Shown: in pieces, positions 53,459 through 64,000 of the stretch | How the letters are laid out: each line of letters starts with the position of its first letter | How positions within the stretch are numbered: the first letter of the stretch is position 1 | NCBI GenBank assembly: GCA_037355855.1 | Contig: CM074762.1 | Location: forward strand, 4,712,001-4,776,000 | Length of the DNA stretch: 64,000 bases | Origin: Pseudo-nitzschia pungens | Taxonomy: Eukaryota; Bacillariophyta; Bacillariophyceae; Bacillariales; Bacillariaceae | Direction: 5' to 3' | Made by a program: the position numbers and the translations under genes | Notes under the pieces: model-generated | Database searches by the model: none | What the model was told of the DNA's origin: nothing | Seen by the model: only the letters and a program-made list of their open reading frames with translations

Positions 53459-54970
53459 GCTTGCTGCCTTCCGGAATCTCAAGCCAAGTAAAGCCAACTA
53501 GACTATTGTAATGAGAGGTGTGGAAGTCTTGTCTAATACTTCCTCCGTTCCGAAATAATTGACCACCTACTAGCACATACAAGGTTGACTATCGATCAAT
53601 TTTCAACCAATTTAATTCGTTCTTTTTGGGTTGAACTCTCCTCAACTACTACGTCCTTATGCCTGGTTAGACACTAGTTAGATCAGTGGTATTGGTCTAC
53701 CTTTCATTGGGACTTGAACAGGGACTGTCCCGCCCTGCAAATGTGATTTCACCGCATGAAAGGGTTCCACCTGGCATTTGAACCTCGGGGAAGGTTCTTT
53801 GGAAAGCTGAGACACTGAATTTTTGTCTAGGTATAGGTGATAGAAACAAGAAGAGAGTTCTTGTACCTTCACTGCTGTTCCAAAGAGACCCATTTTATAG
53901 CCCGGGTGGGGTGTCCCATTTGCATTGTTATGGTCTACAGGGACCCAACGCATGCTAAAAACGGAGTTTTTGCCAGTTTTTTTTTCGATCGCGAGTTTTT
54001 GCCAGTTTTTTTTTCGATCGCGCATTTCGTTTTGTGTGTGTTCTTACGCAGTGAAAAAAACACCGTGCTAAAACACGTGCTTTTTCTCTTTACAGTTCAT
54101 GTGCACCTCTTTTCGCATTTCATGGGCACCTCTTCTCACCGGTCGGTCGCTGCTGCTTGTTGTTCTTATCTTCCAACCAAGCCAACCCAGTGACCCTTCT
54201 CGTTCCGGACTAGTGACGAGAGGCACGCGGGTTCGTCCGTACAAAATGTACTGGAACCGGACACCTGTGTGATTCTTTACATCGTCGTTGACGCGGACGG
54301 GCATTTCGAATTCGTCGTTGTTGTCATTTGGGCGCCACTTCTTCTTCCGTTTGGACCTCTCTCTGTTGGCAGCAATGACAGGGACGACACAAGAAGACAG
54401 GTATATAGAGTACTGGATCAACGTCTCGAGTAATACTCTACACAACAGTCAACTGGGAAAGGCAATGACAAAGGATGGCGCGGAGGCAAAAGACGACGAC
54501 GACGACGATCAACGAAAGACGATTGACAAAAGATGGCGCGGACCCTTCTCTCTTGTGTGCTACAACAAGGACTACACAGGCCCCACAGTACAGATGCTAC
54601 TGGATTGAGATACCGGCAGTGTGATACTCTACACGACAAGCAACTGGGAGTGGCAAACGTTTGATCTACAAAAAGCGGCGCGTTCGATCGATTGATCAAT
54701 CGATCAACAACAAAAAGCAGCGCGTTCGATCAACCTCCTTTCCATCGACGCCACCAGGCCCAACCTGTACAACTTGGTATTGCTGTACACACCCCAAGCT
54801 TGGGAAAACATGGCGCGGACTAGCAGGGGCTATCAGGCGCCAGCAGGCAAGGCAACAACAACAGCAGCAGTAACACCAACAGCAGCAACAACAGAAGGAA
54901 CAACAGCAACGCCCGAACATCGACAATCAACCATTCTTTGTCTCTTCTCTCATAATTTTGCAGATCCTAC

Positions 54971-55321
54971 TGTGACGGGCTGGCGTAGGTATCCCTACGA
55001 GAGACTCTAAATGATTATTGAATCCCGCATGTGCTCCAATACACAAGAATATGTATGATATTCATGTATATATACTGAATATTCAACATACAAGAATACA
55101 CATACAATTCAAACAAAGATTCCAATGACTCGACGATCATTGATATTATGCCCGACGAACAATTATATCATTGTTCGATCATTCATTCCATACTCAAGAA
55201 ATCATTCCCATCTCGTAAAGTATTCAACCATTCTCTTTCATAACACAATTTTATTAATCACACATCTTTAAAATACCTCTATCCCGTATTACTCAGTCTA
55301 ATTCTACTCTAGACCGTAACA
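54971..55321 (+). repeat. 5' LTR of the gag-only element
   Basis: 351 bp; paired with the 354-bp copy at 59811-60164. The difference includes a 3-bp TTC indel near 60091. Confidence 0.93.
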
Positions 55322-55650
55322 CAGTAATTACTGTTTGTGCTTTAAAGTAGAAACAGAACCAACTCAGTACTGAATCCAAAACAACCTTTATCCTAAACAA
55401 CAGGGATACATCGATACCCTGACAGGCAAAATCCTACAATCGAAAGAATCAAAACAAGAACGACCGAACGATACGAATCGATCAAACGCTCCAAAAAGAA
55501 ACAACGATCGATTGCAATCTCCAAAAGAACCGATCGAATCAAGATACACCGAACTACATCGATCGAAATCTACGAAATGATCGATACCTACAAAACAATC
55601 GATACGATCGATCGAACACTGAATCGATCCAACGCTACGAACCAACAAAC

Positions 55651-56753
55651 ATGGCAGGATTATACAGAGATCCTCCAATCCCTTACAAGAGAGCCTTTGA
55701 CAGCTCCAACCCAAAACTGGTTACTCTAACAGTTTACAATTCCGAAGACCAAGAAGACAGTGTCAAAGTCCCTCTATTCACCAACAAAGGAGGATTAGAA
55801 GAACTCCTACATACTGAAGAAGCCTTTCGAAACGCAGCAGAAGATCTTGATCTACTATCAGCAAATAAATACATCAAATATTTTGGTCGAGATGCCTTTG
55901 TGTTGACGCCCAAACCAAGTGGAGGTCCTTAACAAGGCAAGGATATCCCCAAACGCTCAATGGATACAACAGAGCGCTCTCAGACTTCATCAAGCAATAC
56001 TGCAGCGCCGAAGATGCAAAAGACATCATGCACGCTTATCTCCAAATCTCCGGATCATGCAAGCAGCCAAGCAACGTATCATGCAAAGACCATGCAAACC
56101 GAATGGAACAGCTCTTCAAATACACTGCAAAACTACAAGGCTTTGCTGCTGATCTAAACCAACTACAACAGATGACAATCCTGCTCCATAGCTTCCCAAA
56201 TGAATGGATTGAAGACTACTGCAGAATCCATAGTGGAATCAGACAGCACACCACTGTGCAATTTATAGTGGACCATATGAGCTCCCTCGATCGATTGAGC
56301 AAAAGGAACTCCTCCATCGACGAGCCATACGATTCTGATGTCAACAACATCAACAACAGCTCTGATTCGGACGCTGAAAACAACAATAGCTCTAATTCAG
56401 ACAGTAACAGCGACGCTGAATCTGAAGAAGAAGACGGCGACGAAGAAGAACAAACAAGCAATACCAGCAAGCGCAAGTACAACAACCCTTGCAGAATTGC
56501 AGGACATGACCATGATTGGTCTGAATGCCCAAGGAATAAATATTCCAAGAGAAATAAGAGCAATAGCAGCAACAACAGCAGTACTGCTTCAGCTCCTGGC
56601 AATGAAACTGGAAGCAATGAAAATGGCAGCACTGCTGCTTCCACCAACGAAACCTTCCAAGCCCATATCAGGCAAGCAGTAGAATCCTATTGCATGGAAC
56701 ATGGCGGCCGCGTCGAAAGAAACTATGACGGCAGTCTTACATGGCAACCATAG
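55651..56753 (+). pseudogene. Gag-like protein with one frameshift
   Basis: ATG 55651 (MAGLYRDPPIPYKRAFD) runs in frame to TAA 55932. The Gag sequence continues in another frame that is open from before 55918 (KWRSLTRQGYPQTLNGYN...SDFIKQYC) to TAG 56753. A single indel near 55900-55920 would therefore explain the break. The second part has KYTAKLQGFA, LHSFPNEWIEDY and FIVDHMSS, then an Asn/Ser/Asp/Glu-rich acidic stretch. It has a Cys/His motif CRIAGHDHDWSEC near 56500 and a Ser/Asn tail. It matches the decayed copy at 7.7-8.1 kb. The acidic low-complexity region before the knuckle is unlike the Asn-only linker of the 48-52 kb element. Confidence 0.85.
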
Positions 56754-59700
56754 CCATAATAACAATACATGGATCACGAATCCAGCACCGTGCCTTCAGC
56801 TCCACTGGACCTGAATGCCAGTACAGCACTGCTGACTGGGAAGACGCATGGAGGAGAACTCCCAGAAGGGGAAGGAACCTACAGAGATGAGCCCTGTTGC
56901 AAACAAAATGTTCGAACTAAATCAATGCGCTCAAGACCGATCCAACAATCAACCGATAAAATAAATGAATAAATACAACACAAAGCGATCTGGACGCAGA
57001 TCAACTTGCAGGGGTACGGACGCAAAACATAATAATCGAATCGAATCATATATCGATATCGATAAGGGTACAGCAGCAATAACATGGCCAACATTGTTAC
57101 AGACAAACGAATAGTCCACAGGGAGCTCCAAAAAAAAAATATAGAGCAATCCCACGAAATCCGTGTTCAAAACCCACAGAGGTGCTCTGGAGTTACAAAA
57201 ATCAAAACTCCAGTGGACTGCTGCAAATAACACCCAAAACCAAAGACCGGACAAAGTATACGGCAAATCGAAGCGCATTAAGAATGTAATCCCACACTAA
57301 CAATGCGTCCCCTCTCTGCTCTCACATACAATCACAGATACGGCAAGCAAAACATCCAATGCTCCGGCTTTTCACCTACCTTAACTCTCACAATTTGCGC
57401 GAAGCGCATTTTGTCCGACGTTCCGATGTTCCAGTACTAAAAATACGTAGATTTCTACACAACTTTACCATGCGATATCTCGCTCCCTTATACACCCCCA
57501 ATCACAACCCCAGGACCTACATGTATTAACCAAGACCTGCGCTCTTCGTTTCTGCTATCGGTTCAGTTGCTGGATGCTTCGTTTGGTTGCTTTGGTTGCC
57601 AATTCACCACTCGGCGGCCGATCGAGCAGCAGCAGCAGCAGCAAACCGACACATAATTTTCTACAGCACTTCCAGTACAGATTCTACCGTACAGCAAAAC
57701 CGACAACAACGTTGTATTTCTGCTTCGATCTGTTTCCCAGCTCCATTCCAAGGCCCTTAAGTATATCTTATACTTAATGTTCTACACTGTTTCCAAGCTG
57801 CTTAAGTGATTCTCACTTAATGTTCTACATTCTTCGAAGTTCCTTGCTGAGTCCTCTTAAGTCTTTTCAAGTCGAAGTTCACGAACAGCCCCTTCCACTG
57901 TAGGAATCTTTTTTTAAAAAAAAAAGAAATTCTGTCATCTGTTTTCAAGTCCATTGCCCTGCTGGACCCTAAGTGTTTTCACTTATGGTCCTACTGTTTC
58001 TTGACCCAAGCCCCAAAGCCGCTAAGTACAGTTTGCTTAAGGCTCCACCACCTACATAACCCTCTCAGGTGTACTGTACAAATGTCATCTGTTTCCAAGT
58101 CTACTGCCCTGATGGACCCTAAGTGTTTTCGCTTATGGTCCTACTGTTTCCTGACCCAAGCCCTAAAGCCACTAAGTACAGTTTGCTTAAGGCTCCCCTA
58201 CCTACATATACCTCTCAGATGCATTCTTCAACTGTCATCTGTTTTCAAGTCTACTGCCCTGATGGACCATAAGTGTTTTCGCTTATGGTCCTACTGTTTC
58301 CTTACCCAAGCCCCAAAGCCGCTAAGTACAGCTTGCTTAAGGCTCTCCTACCTACATATACCTCTCAGATGCACACTTCAACTGTCATCTGTTTTCAAGT
58401 CTACTGCCCTGCTGGACCATAAGTGTTCTCACTTAAGGTCCTACTATTTCCTGACCCAAGCCCCAAAGCCGCTAAGTACAGCTTGCTTAAGGCTCTCCTA
58501 CCTACATAACCCTCTCAGATGCACACTTCAACTGTCATCTGTTTTCAAGTCTACTGCCCTGATAGTCCATAATTGTTTTTGATTATGGACCTACTGTTTT
58601 TATGACCCAAGCCCCAAAGCTGCTAAGTACATGTTACTTAACGCACCACCACCTACATATACCCCTCCAGTTCACAGTACAGCAGAGACCTGTTTTCAAG
58701 CCTACAGCCCTGATGGTCCATAAGTGTTTTCACTTTAAGGCCCTGTTTCCAAGCTACTACAGGAGAGCAAGTTCAAGTTCGAACAGAAGGCCAGCTGTTA
58801 CGAATTTGAATTTGGTAGTAGGCTCCACCGCCTCTACGTGTCTCCTACTACGAAGTTCGAACAGAAGGACAGCTGTTACGAATTTGGTAGTAGGCTCTGT
58901 ACTTTATGTACCATACAGTGGTAAGGAATGTGGTTCGGGATGTGTTTGGGGATGACTACTCGCATTACTGGTGATGCTGCAATCCAGCATTCAGAGAGGA
59001 GTTTTGCTTTTGTACGCTGACCACTAGCATTACAGATACCATGTATCTAGTCAGGGTTTTGCTTGTGTCAGCTGACCACTAGCATTACGGATGCTGCACA
59101 CCAGCATTGGAGGGACAGTTTTGCTTGTGTCTTTCCCTTTCACGTTCTTGTTACCCCGTTTCCTGTACGCTTTGCAACAGCAGTGTCTGTTGTGCTCTGG
59201 ACTGGTTCGTTTTTTTCCTGTTTCTTACCAAGGTTCGTTTGCAAAATAGCCGTCCTTACAACCTGGGGCCTATTCCCCATGGTTGAGGCGGCGCGTCGTT
59301 CTACAACTTGGGGCCTAACCTCTCTTCGATTGAGGCGACGATAAAGTCTGGTTACAGACTGAGTAGCTTTTAACCACCTTCGGTGGATTTTCCTACTTAA
59401 ATAAGTATATTATTATTCACCTACCTTAACTCCCATTAAAGGAGGTGTTTTTATGCCTACGAGCAACCGATTTCAAAATCAACTTAATTTCAAATCAGCT
59501 CCACTACCCCGAGAGGTACATCACAGTTGGGGGAGGAAAAGAATTTTCTTCGACTCTTTTTCTATTTTTAACAATATGTCGTGATGAAAACTCCAAGCAC
59601 GACAACGAACAAGAAACAAATCTTTGATTCCTTCAGTGTCAAAGAACCTTCTTCAATCCCAGTTCCATATATCTTCAGAATATTTCAAACAGCATATATC

Positions 59701-59810
59701 ATCTTCAACCGGTTCTCCGAACAAGCATATCTCTTTTCCATCGATACTACTCAACTCCGAACCTATTCTATTGAACCACATGCAAACTTCACCTAATCAT
59801 TGGGGAACTA
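56754..59810. other. Noncoding interior of the gag-only element
   Basis: About 3 kb without pol. It contains 57119-57245, shared with bases 1-120 of the window; the 150-bp tandem array at 57932-58740; two GTTCGAACAGAAGG...CAGCTGTTACGAATTTG units near 58770 and 58855; and three GCTGACCACTAGCATTAC-type units at about 58959-59100. Any frames seen here follow from the repeats. Confidence 0.8.
57932..58740 (+). repeat. Tandem array of ~150-bp units (five to six copies)
   Basis: Each unit starts with TGTCATCTGTTTTCAAGTCT, contains GACCCAAGCCCCAAAGCC, GCTAAGTACAG and ACCTACATA, and is 149-151 bp long. Copies start near 57934, 58083, 58234, 58384 and 58534, with a shorter last copy near 58690. Because 150 is divisible by three, one frame stays open for 193 codons; this is not evidence for a gene. 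Confidence 0.95.
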
Positions 59811-60164
59811 TGTGACGGGCTGGCGTAGGTATCCCTACGAGAGACTCTAAATGATTATTGAATCCCGCATGTGCTCCAATACACAAGAATATGTATGATA
59901 TTCATGTATATATACTGAATATTCAACATACAAGAATACACATACAATTCAAACAAAGATTCCAATGACTCAACGATCATTGATATTATGCCCGACGAAC
60001 AATTATATCATTGTTCGATCATTCATTCCATACTCAAGAAATCATTCCCATCTCGTAAAGGATTCAACCATTCTCTTTCATAACACAATTTCTTTATTAA
60101 TCACACATCTTTAAAATACCTCTATCCCGTATTACTCAGTCTAATTCTACTCTAGACCGTAACA
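59811..60164 (+). repeat. 3' LTR of the gag-only element
   Basis: 354 bp, nearly identical to 54971-55321, followed by the target duplication CCTAC. Confidence 0.93.
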
Positions 60165-60197
60165 CCTACTACTCTGAACAAACAACAAACTACAACA

Positions 60198-61397
60198 ATG
60201 CGATTTGCAACTGGATTAGAAGCCCTACTGCTTGCGTTCCAGCGCACGTCCCTCAAGGAGGAGACGTCCGATCTGTCCGACCCAGACACATCCGATACTG
60301 AGATGGAGGAGAACAGTACCACCGGCGCTTCCACTTCCGGTGACGAGAGTGACGAGAGTACGAGTACCACCGGTGGGACAAGTGGTGGTGGTACAAGTGG
60401 TGGTACTGTGGAACAGCCCGGAAGAAGAACCAACCGGAACCTCACGAACAGTGAGCGATTCGCTGTGCTACTGATCCTTGTCCAGAACCAAGCGTCGCCA
60501 GGTAAGCTGAACAGGAAGGCTACCAGGCTTGCTGCTGACGCCTACAACGTGTCCCTTGTCACTTGCAGAAGGATCTGGAAGCGCTACCAGGAGACTGTAT
60601 CTGCAGAAGAGCCTGGGGGTGACGTGTCCAACAACAGAAGCAACTCTGGGAGAAGGGCCCAAGCCTTGGATGTGCTGGAACGGATCAGGTCTGTCCCCTT
60701 CAACAGACGAGGTGACTTGCGGAGTCTAGCTGAGGCTACTGCTATTCCCAAGACCACCTTGTTCCGTCTCCTTGGTAAGGGAAAGTTGCAAAGGTTCACT
60801 GGGACGGTGAAGCCAATTCTGATGGAAGCGAACAAGCTCGAGCGAGTCCATTTCGCCCTCTTGCACATCAACGAAGCTGGGAACTTCGATCCCTTCTACA
60901 ATACAGTCCACCTAGACAAAAAATGGTTTTACTTGAAGAGATTGACGCAGGGGACGTACCTGTTACCTGACGAGGTGGATCCTGTGTCAAAATGTAAGTC
61001 AAAACGTTTCCGAACAAAGGTTATGTTCCTTTGTGCCGTGGCTCGTCCAAGGTACGACCATCACGCCAATGCATGGTTTGATGGGAAGATTGGAATCTGG
61101 GCCTTTGTCTGCAAGGAGCCTGCGCAGTGGAGCTCTATCAATCGTCCTCGTGGCACCATGGTCACGAAGAACAAGAATGTTGACTCTGCCGAGTACAAAC
61201 GGATGTTGCTCGAGAAGGTCCTTCCAGCAATCTACGAGAAATGGCCTAACCGGAATGAGCCTATTATCCTCCAAGAAGACAACGCCAAGCCCCACCATGC
61301 GAGTATCAGGGCTGCCGTCCGTGACAAAGCTGAGGCTGACGGTTGGAACATTTCCGTAAAGCCTCGAAGCTCAGCTGCTGGTGTGTTGATATGTTGA
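60198..61397 (+). pseudogene. Mariner-like (plant MLE type) transposase, 3'-truncated
   Basis: 399 codons from ATG 60198. An acidic Ser/Thr/Gly-rich N-terminus is followed by a helix-turn-helix region (about 79-190: NLTNSERFAVLLILV, DAYNVSLVTCRRIWKRYQ, LAEATAIPKTTLFRLL). The catalytic part has VHLDKKWFYL (first Asp) and ILQEDNAKPHHASIR (second Asp), typical of plant mariner-like transposases. The third acidic residue, normally in an SPDxN-x2-D segment about 39 residues further on, is missing. After WNISVKP the frame runs into RSSAAGVLIC and stops at 61397. The protein is therefore expected to be catalytically dead. Confidence 0.9.
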
Positions 61398-61890
61398 TAT
61401 CCAAGATGCTATGGGTTGTGCTAAGGCCCCTTTGTAGGGAAGTGGTGTACTGGGGCTACATGCAATAGCACATGGTAGCTATCCACCAGGTGCTAAGCTG
61501 AGTGCTAGAGCTGTGTGCTAGTAAATGCTTAGCAACAGGCTTATCCTATATGGTATGGGGTGCTAACTCCAGGATACCAGGGTCCTCACGTACGATTTGT
61601 ACCAGTTGTACGGGCCCCAGATAGCATCGGCACTAGCACACTGAGTGAAGCTTAGAGCTACAAGGTTAAGGTTGCTAATGCTACGAGAGCTCTGACATGC
61701 TAATGTACTATGCTACCATACTATGCTACCGTCGGGGTCATGCTAGCAAGCAAGCGAGCTAGCACACGATTGGATCTACTAATTAAGCGCTACTCGTCCG
61801 TACACTACTCCGTAGAATACAGTACTGAACCTACAGAGCTGTACTGTAACGAGATAGCGAAGCGCTGTCACGCTACAGAGCTGAGCTCAG
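61398..61890. other. Dispersed-repeat sequence, no gene
   Basis: GCTAG/TGCTAA-rich sequence. From about 61740 it matches the unit at 1140-1330 (GAGCTAGCACACGATTGGAT, TACTCGT, GAATACAGTACTGA, CAGAGCTGAG). Confidence 0.6.
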
Positions 61891-61898
61891 CTCAGCTC

Positions 61899-62609
61899 CA
61901 GGGGTCATAATTAGAAGGGGTGTGCCACGACGTCTGTCCGTCCTTCATGTTCAACGTACAAATACTAGTAAAAAAAGGGCACTCCATATTCCATGTGTGT
62001 TCCAATTTAGAAAAATTTCCCTCAACCTCAATTTTTTTTTCCACTTTCACTGCATAATCATACTAACAAAAACAACTCCATCAAAAATTGTAACAAAATA
62101 ATATGTGAATATTGTATCTAGCCCAATTTTTTACAAGGATTATGAATATGTAACTGCTTTTCAGTCTAGATGGATGGAAGATAAAGTAATTTATTTGGAT
62201 GGATGGTCCAAATTTTGATTCCAAGTGGAAGCTTTTAATTGAATAAAAATAAAAAACGGATGACGGACGGACGATCCGATTTTGTATTTTATATTCCAGG
62301 TGGAAGGCACAGATCACTGGTAGTTTGAATCAGCAATATCAGACAGCAGATGGATGTAAACTGAAAAAGGTACTTACTACTTGACTCTAAACTATATGCG
62401 TGAACCGCATATCAAATTTAAAAGTTGGAGAGTGATTGGAAGTGTACTTGATAAGTTGGTTAATCAGGTACACTTTTACTAGTGATATGCAGTAAATTAT
62501 GAGAAGAAAAAAATTGACTGAGGGAATTTTTTTTAATTTGGACCACACATGGAATATGAATCGCCGATTTTTAGTGATGGTGGCACACCCCTTCTAATTA
62601 TGACCCCTT
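61899..62609. mobile_element. hAT-like MITE (711 bp) with 8-bp target duplication
   Basis: The left end is CAGGGGTCATAATTAG then AAGGGGTGTGCCAC; the right end is GTGGCACACCCCTTCTAATT followed by ATGACCCCTT. Terminal repeats are about 28 bp, extended by an imperfect subterminal inverted repeat of roughly 100 bp more. Target duplication CTCAGCTC lies at 61891-61898 and 62610-62617. CAGGG termini with an 8-bp duplication fit hAT elements. There is no transposase. The empty site is seen at about 1325-1335. Confidence 0.85.
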
Positions 62610-62617
62610 CTCAGCTC

Positions 62618-63674
62618 CCTCCACTATTCACTCTTTCTTTTCCACTCTAAAATAAACACTAACCTTATCATGCCCTCCCCTTCCGATGATCCCGATGTAC
62701 CTCTACTAGGGGAGTATCTTGTAGTAACTAAGTGTATGCAATAGCGTTCGAACAGTATCCCCTGTAGTCTCACTATTTGCCAGCGCTCCGTGCTGTACTG
62801 TTGTTATTGCTATCCCTATTTGCTGACGAGCAATATCTCCACATTGATTGCTATCATGCTCTGTAGTATATATAGTATATACCGCGCGAATCCCGCGTTT
62901 TTCTATTTCCGACCACTTCTTTTCTACTATTACTACCGGTAAACCTTACTCGTACGGTAGACAGTTGTTGCAGCCGGACCCTTATTGACAAAGAAGGCAA
63001 CCTTTGGAATCACTTCTTGCCTACCGTATTTTTTTCCGACGCAAAGAGGAGCAAGGAGCCACCGATTGGAAATTTCAAGGAAGGTAACTTTACTTCGTAT
63101 TTCCTCCTAAGATCTTACCTGTACATGTACCGGTACTCACCGTTTCCCGGACGGAAAGACGCCCCACCCAGATTGTCGACCTCGGAGATTTGACTTTTTT
63201 TTACTACGTTTACAGTAATTCGAAGGGACTGCCACCGGGCCTCCAGCTGGTCCTTTGATTGTGCAGACAGCTTGAATGTCATCAACTGCGAATATGGATG
63301 GAATTTTGATCAAATGCACTTGATCTAACAACATCTGGATTGTGGGCTACGTGTAGTGCACATATGACAATAGGAAACAATTCGATGGACAGAGTAGCGA
63401 TCCAAGGAACTTGTTGTTTCGTTTACTAAACACTGGAAAAATGATAGAGGGTATTTATGTATTCAACCAGCTTGCACAGGGAAATATGCGTCTTTTTCTA
63501 TCGCTCGATACGAAGTTACCAGCCAATTTTGAAAACAAATTTCAAGATTGCGGAGGGCCCTGCGATAGTACATTTTCAACATGCCAATGTACCAGCGTTG
63601 TGTCTGTTACTGCGCCCTTATACCTGTACATTCACGCGAACTATATTCGGTTGTGGAGGGCCCTGCGGATTCGC
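62618..63674. other. Dispersed-repeat continuation and spacer
   Basis: 62618-62860 continues the unit shared with 1335-1600. 62870-63130 holds GTAAACCTTAC-type spacer words. Minus-strand frames at 63137-63334 could belong to an unseen spliced gene but are unsupported. The word GGAGGGCCCTGCG occurs twice (63553 and 63656). Confidence 0.5.
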
Positions 63675-64000
63675 TTAATTCGCATTCACATTCGCTTCCT
63701 CTTGTCGATCCCAGTACATTTCCAGTTTGTTTTGGTGCTCTCCCGCAGCAGGGTGGCAAGGCCATCCCGGCACGCACTGGGATTCCCGGTTCTGCTGAAT
63801 GATTGCCCTCCGATTCTGGAACAAAAAGACGCTGGTTTCCCAGGTCCGGGCCCGGTCGATCGTGAAATCATTTCTCAGGCTCTGCCAGTACCGCTCCTTC
63901 AGATTAATGGTGAGGGGAAACTCGTCCGCGGGCTTACCCGATAAATCTCCGTAGCTCATTGGGTCGTCCGGGTTCAGATGGTCCATGCTGTCAGAAGTGA
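63675..64000 (-). CDS. Possible gene reaching the window edge, hypothetical
   Basis: A minus frame is open from the right edge of the window to TAA at 63675, with an ATG at 63986 (MDHLNPDDPMSYGDLSGKPA). Composition is protein-like: LTINLKERYWQSLRNDFTID, TWETSVFLFQNRRAIIQQN, CVPGWPCHPAAGEHQNKL. The sequence upstream of the ATG is open to the edge, so it may be an internal or 3' exon. I do not recognise a family. Confidence 0.4.
   Translation of the reverse strand, partial: TSDSMDHLNPDDPMSYGDLSGKPADEFPLTINLKERYWQSLRNDFTIDRARTWETSVFLFQNRRAIIQQNRESQCVPGWPCHPAAGEHQNKLEMYWDRQEEANVNAN

Larger units (their letters stand above)
54971..60164 (+). mobile_element. Gag-only, non-autonomous LTR retrotransposon (5194 bp)
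   Basis: LTRs at 54971-55321 and 59811-60164 begin TGTGACGGGCTGG and end GACCGTAACA. They differ by about three substitutions or small indels. Target duplication is CCTAC at 54966-54970 and 60165-60169. The interior codes only for a Gag-like protein; no protease, RT or integrase is found on either strand. It must rely on proteins from another element. It inserted into the 5' region of the mariner transposase. Confidence 0.93.
53539..61397 (+). mobile_element. Plant-mariner-like (Tc1/mariner) transposon, split by an LTR element and 3'-truncated
   Basis: At 53539, preceded by TA, stands CTTCCTCCGTTCCGAAATAA, the terminal inverted repeat type of plant mariner and Stowaway elements. The transposase reading frame (60198-61397) lies downstream. 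Between them, the gag-only LTR element (54971-60164) is inserted at CCTAC. Removing it restores about 1.43 kb of 5' region, with an acceptor-like TTTTGCAG at 54956-54963 just upstream of the insertion. No matching right TIR is found after 61397, so the 3' end is lost. Linking the TIR to this transposase is inference. Bases 53464-54970 otherwise hold only short repeats (a 28-bp unit doubled at 53969-54023) and no clear gene. Confidence 0.7.

Noticed and set aside
54288..54608. 106-codon plus frame with an Asp run between the mariner TIR and the LTR element
   Set aside because: Contains locally repeated sequence (GATGGCGCGGA units) and no motif; it may be a 5' exon of the transposon, but this cannot be shown.
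58001..58582. 193-codon open frame with 50-residue repeats
   Set aside because: It is the translation of a 150-bp noncoding tandem array inside the gag-only element; frame openness follows from unit length divisible by three.
57932..58740. Possible CRISPR-like regular repeats
   Set aside because: Units are 150 bp contiguous tandem copies without spacers, in a eukaryotic retroelement.

Overview
The window looks like nuclear DNA of a diatom (stramenopile alga), most likely a pennate species. The supporting observations are GT-AG introns in several genes, a heat-shock-factor gene with a very long low-complexity N-terminus, Ty3/gypsy retrotransposons, and gene density alternating with repeat blocks. 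The species call is inference; nothing here fixes a genus.

Layout. Positions 1-4600 are repeat-derived: the end of a non-autonomous LTR element, a hAT-like MITE relic and degenerate minisatellite. From 4.6 to 34.5 kb lies a gene-bearing arm: a membrane RING-H2 protein (-), a four-exon MFS transporter (-), a heat shock transcription factor (+), a three-exon 7TM receptor with a Cys-rich/PA-type ectodomain (-), a second RING protein (-), a thioredoxin-fold [2Fe-2S] protein (+), a fucosyltransferase-like enzyme (-), a 56-residue membrane protein (+), a small XPA C-terminal-domain-like protein (+) and a short-chain dehydrogenase (-). A decayed gag relic sits at 7.2-8.4 kb. The spacers are rich in pentanucleotide microsatellites and in a near-palindromic word family built on GTAAGGTTTAC.

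From 34.7 to 42.4 kb there is a nest of one Ty3/gypsy family with 189-bp LTRs. A young complete copy (35182-41018, identical LTRs, target duplication CTGGT) is inserted inside the LTR of an older, inverted, broken copy, which itself abuts a third LTR. From 42.4 to 46.5 kb the DNA is noncoding with satellite-like arrays. It is followed by one small gene of unknown function (46577-47089) whose upstream region is duplicated.

From 47.6 to 53.5 kb lies a second, different Ty3/gypsy element on the minus strand. It has an intact 1519-codon gag-pol, LTRs that look identical, and target duplication GCTTG. Next comes a plant-mariner-like transposon (TIR at 53539, truncated transposase ending at 61397), split by a gag-only LTR element (54971-60164, target duplication CCTAC). 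Beyond it are an intact hAT-like MITE with an 8-bp target duplication (61899-62609) and the edge of another possible gene.

The host genes do not form an operon or an obvious pathway. The main interest lies in the XPA-like protein without a visible zinc finger, the receptor architecture, the nested-insertion chronology, the gag-only element family and the spacer word family. I found no convincing evidence of a wholly new biological system.
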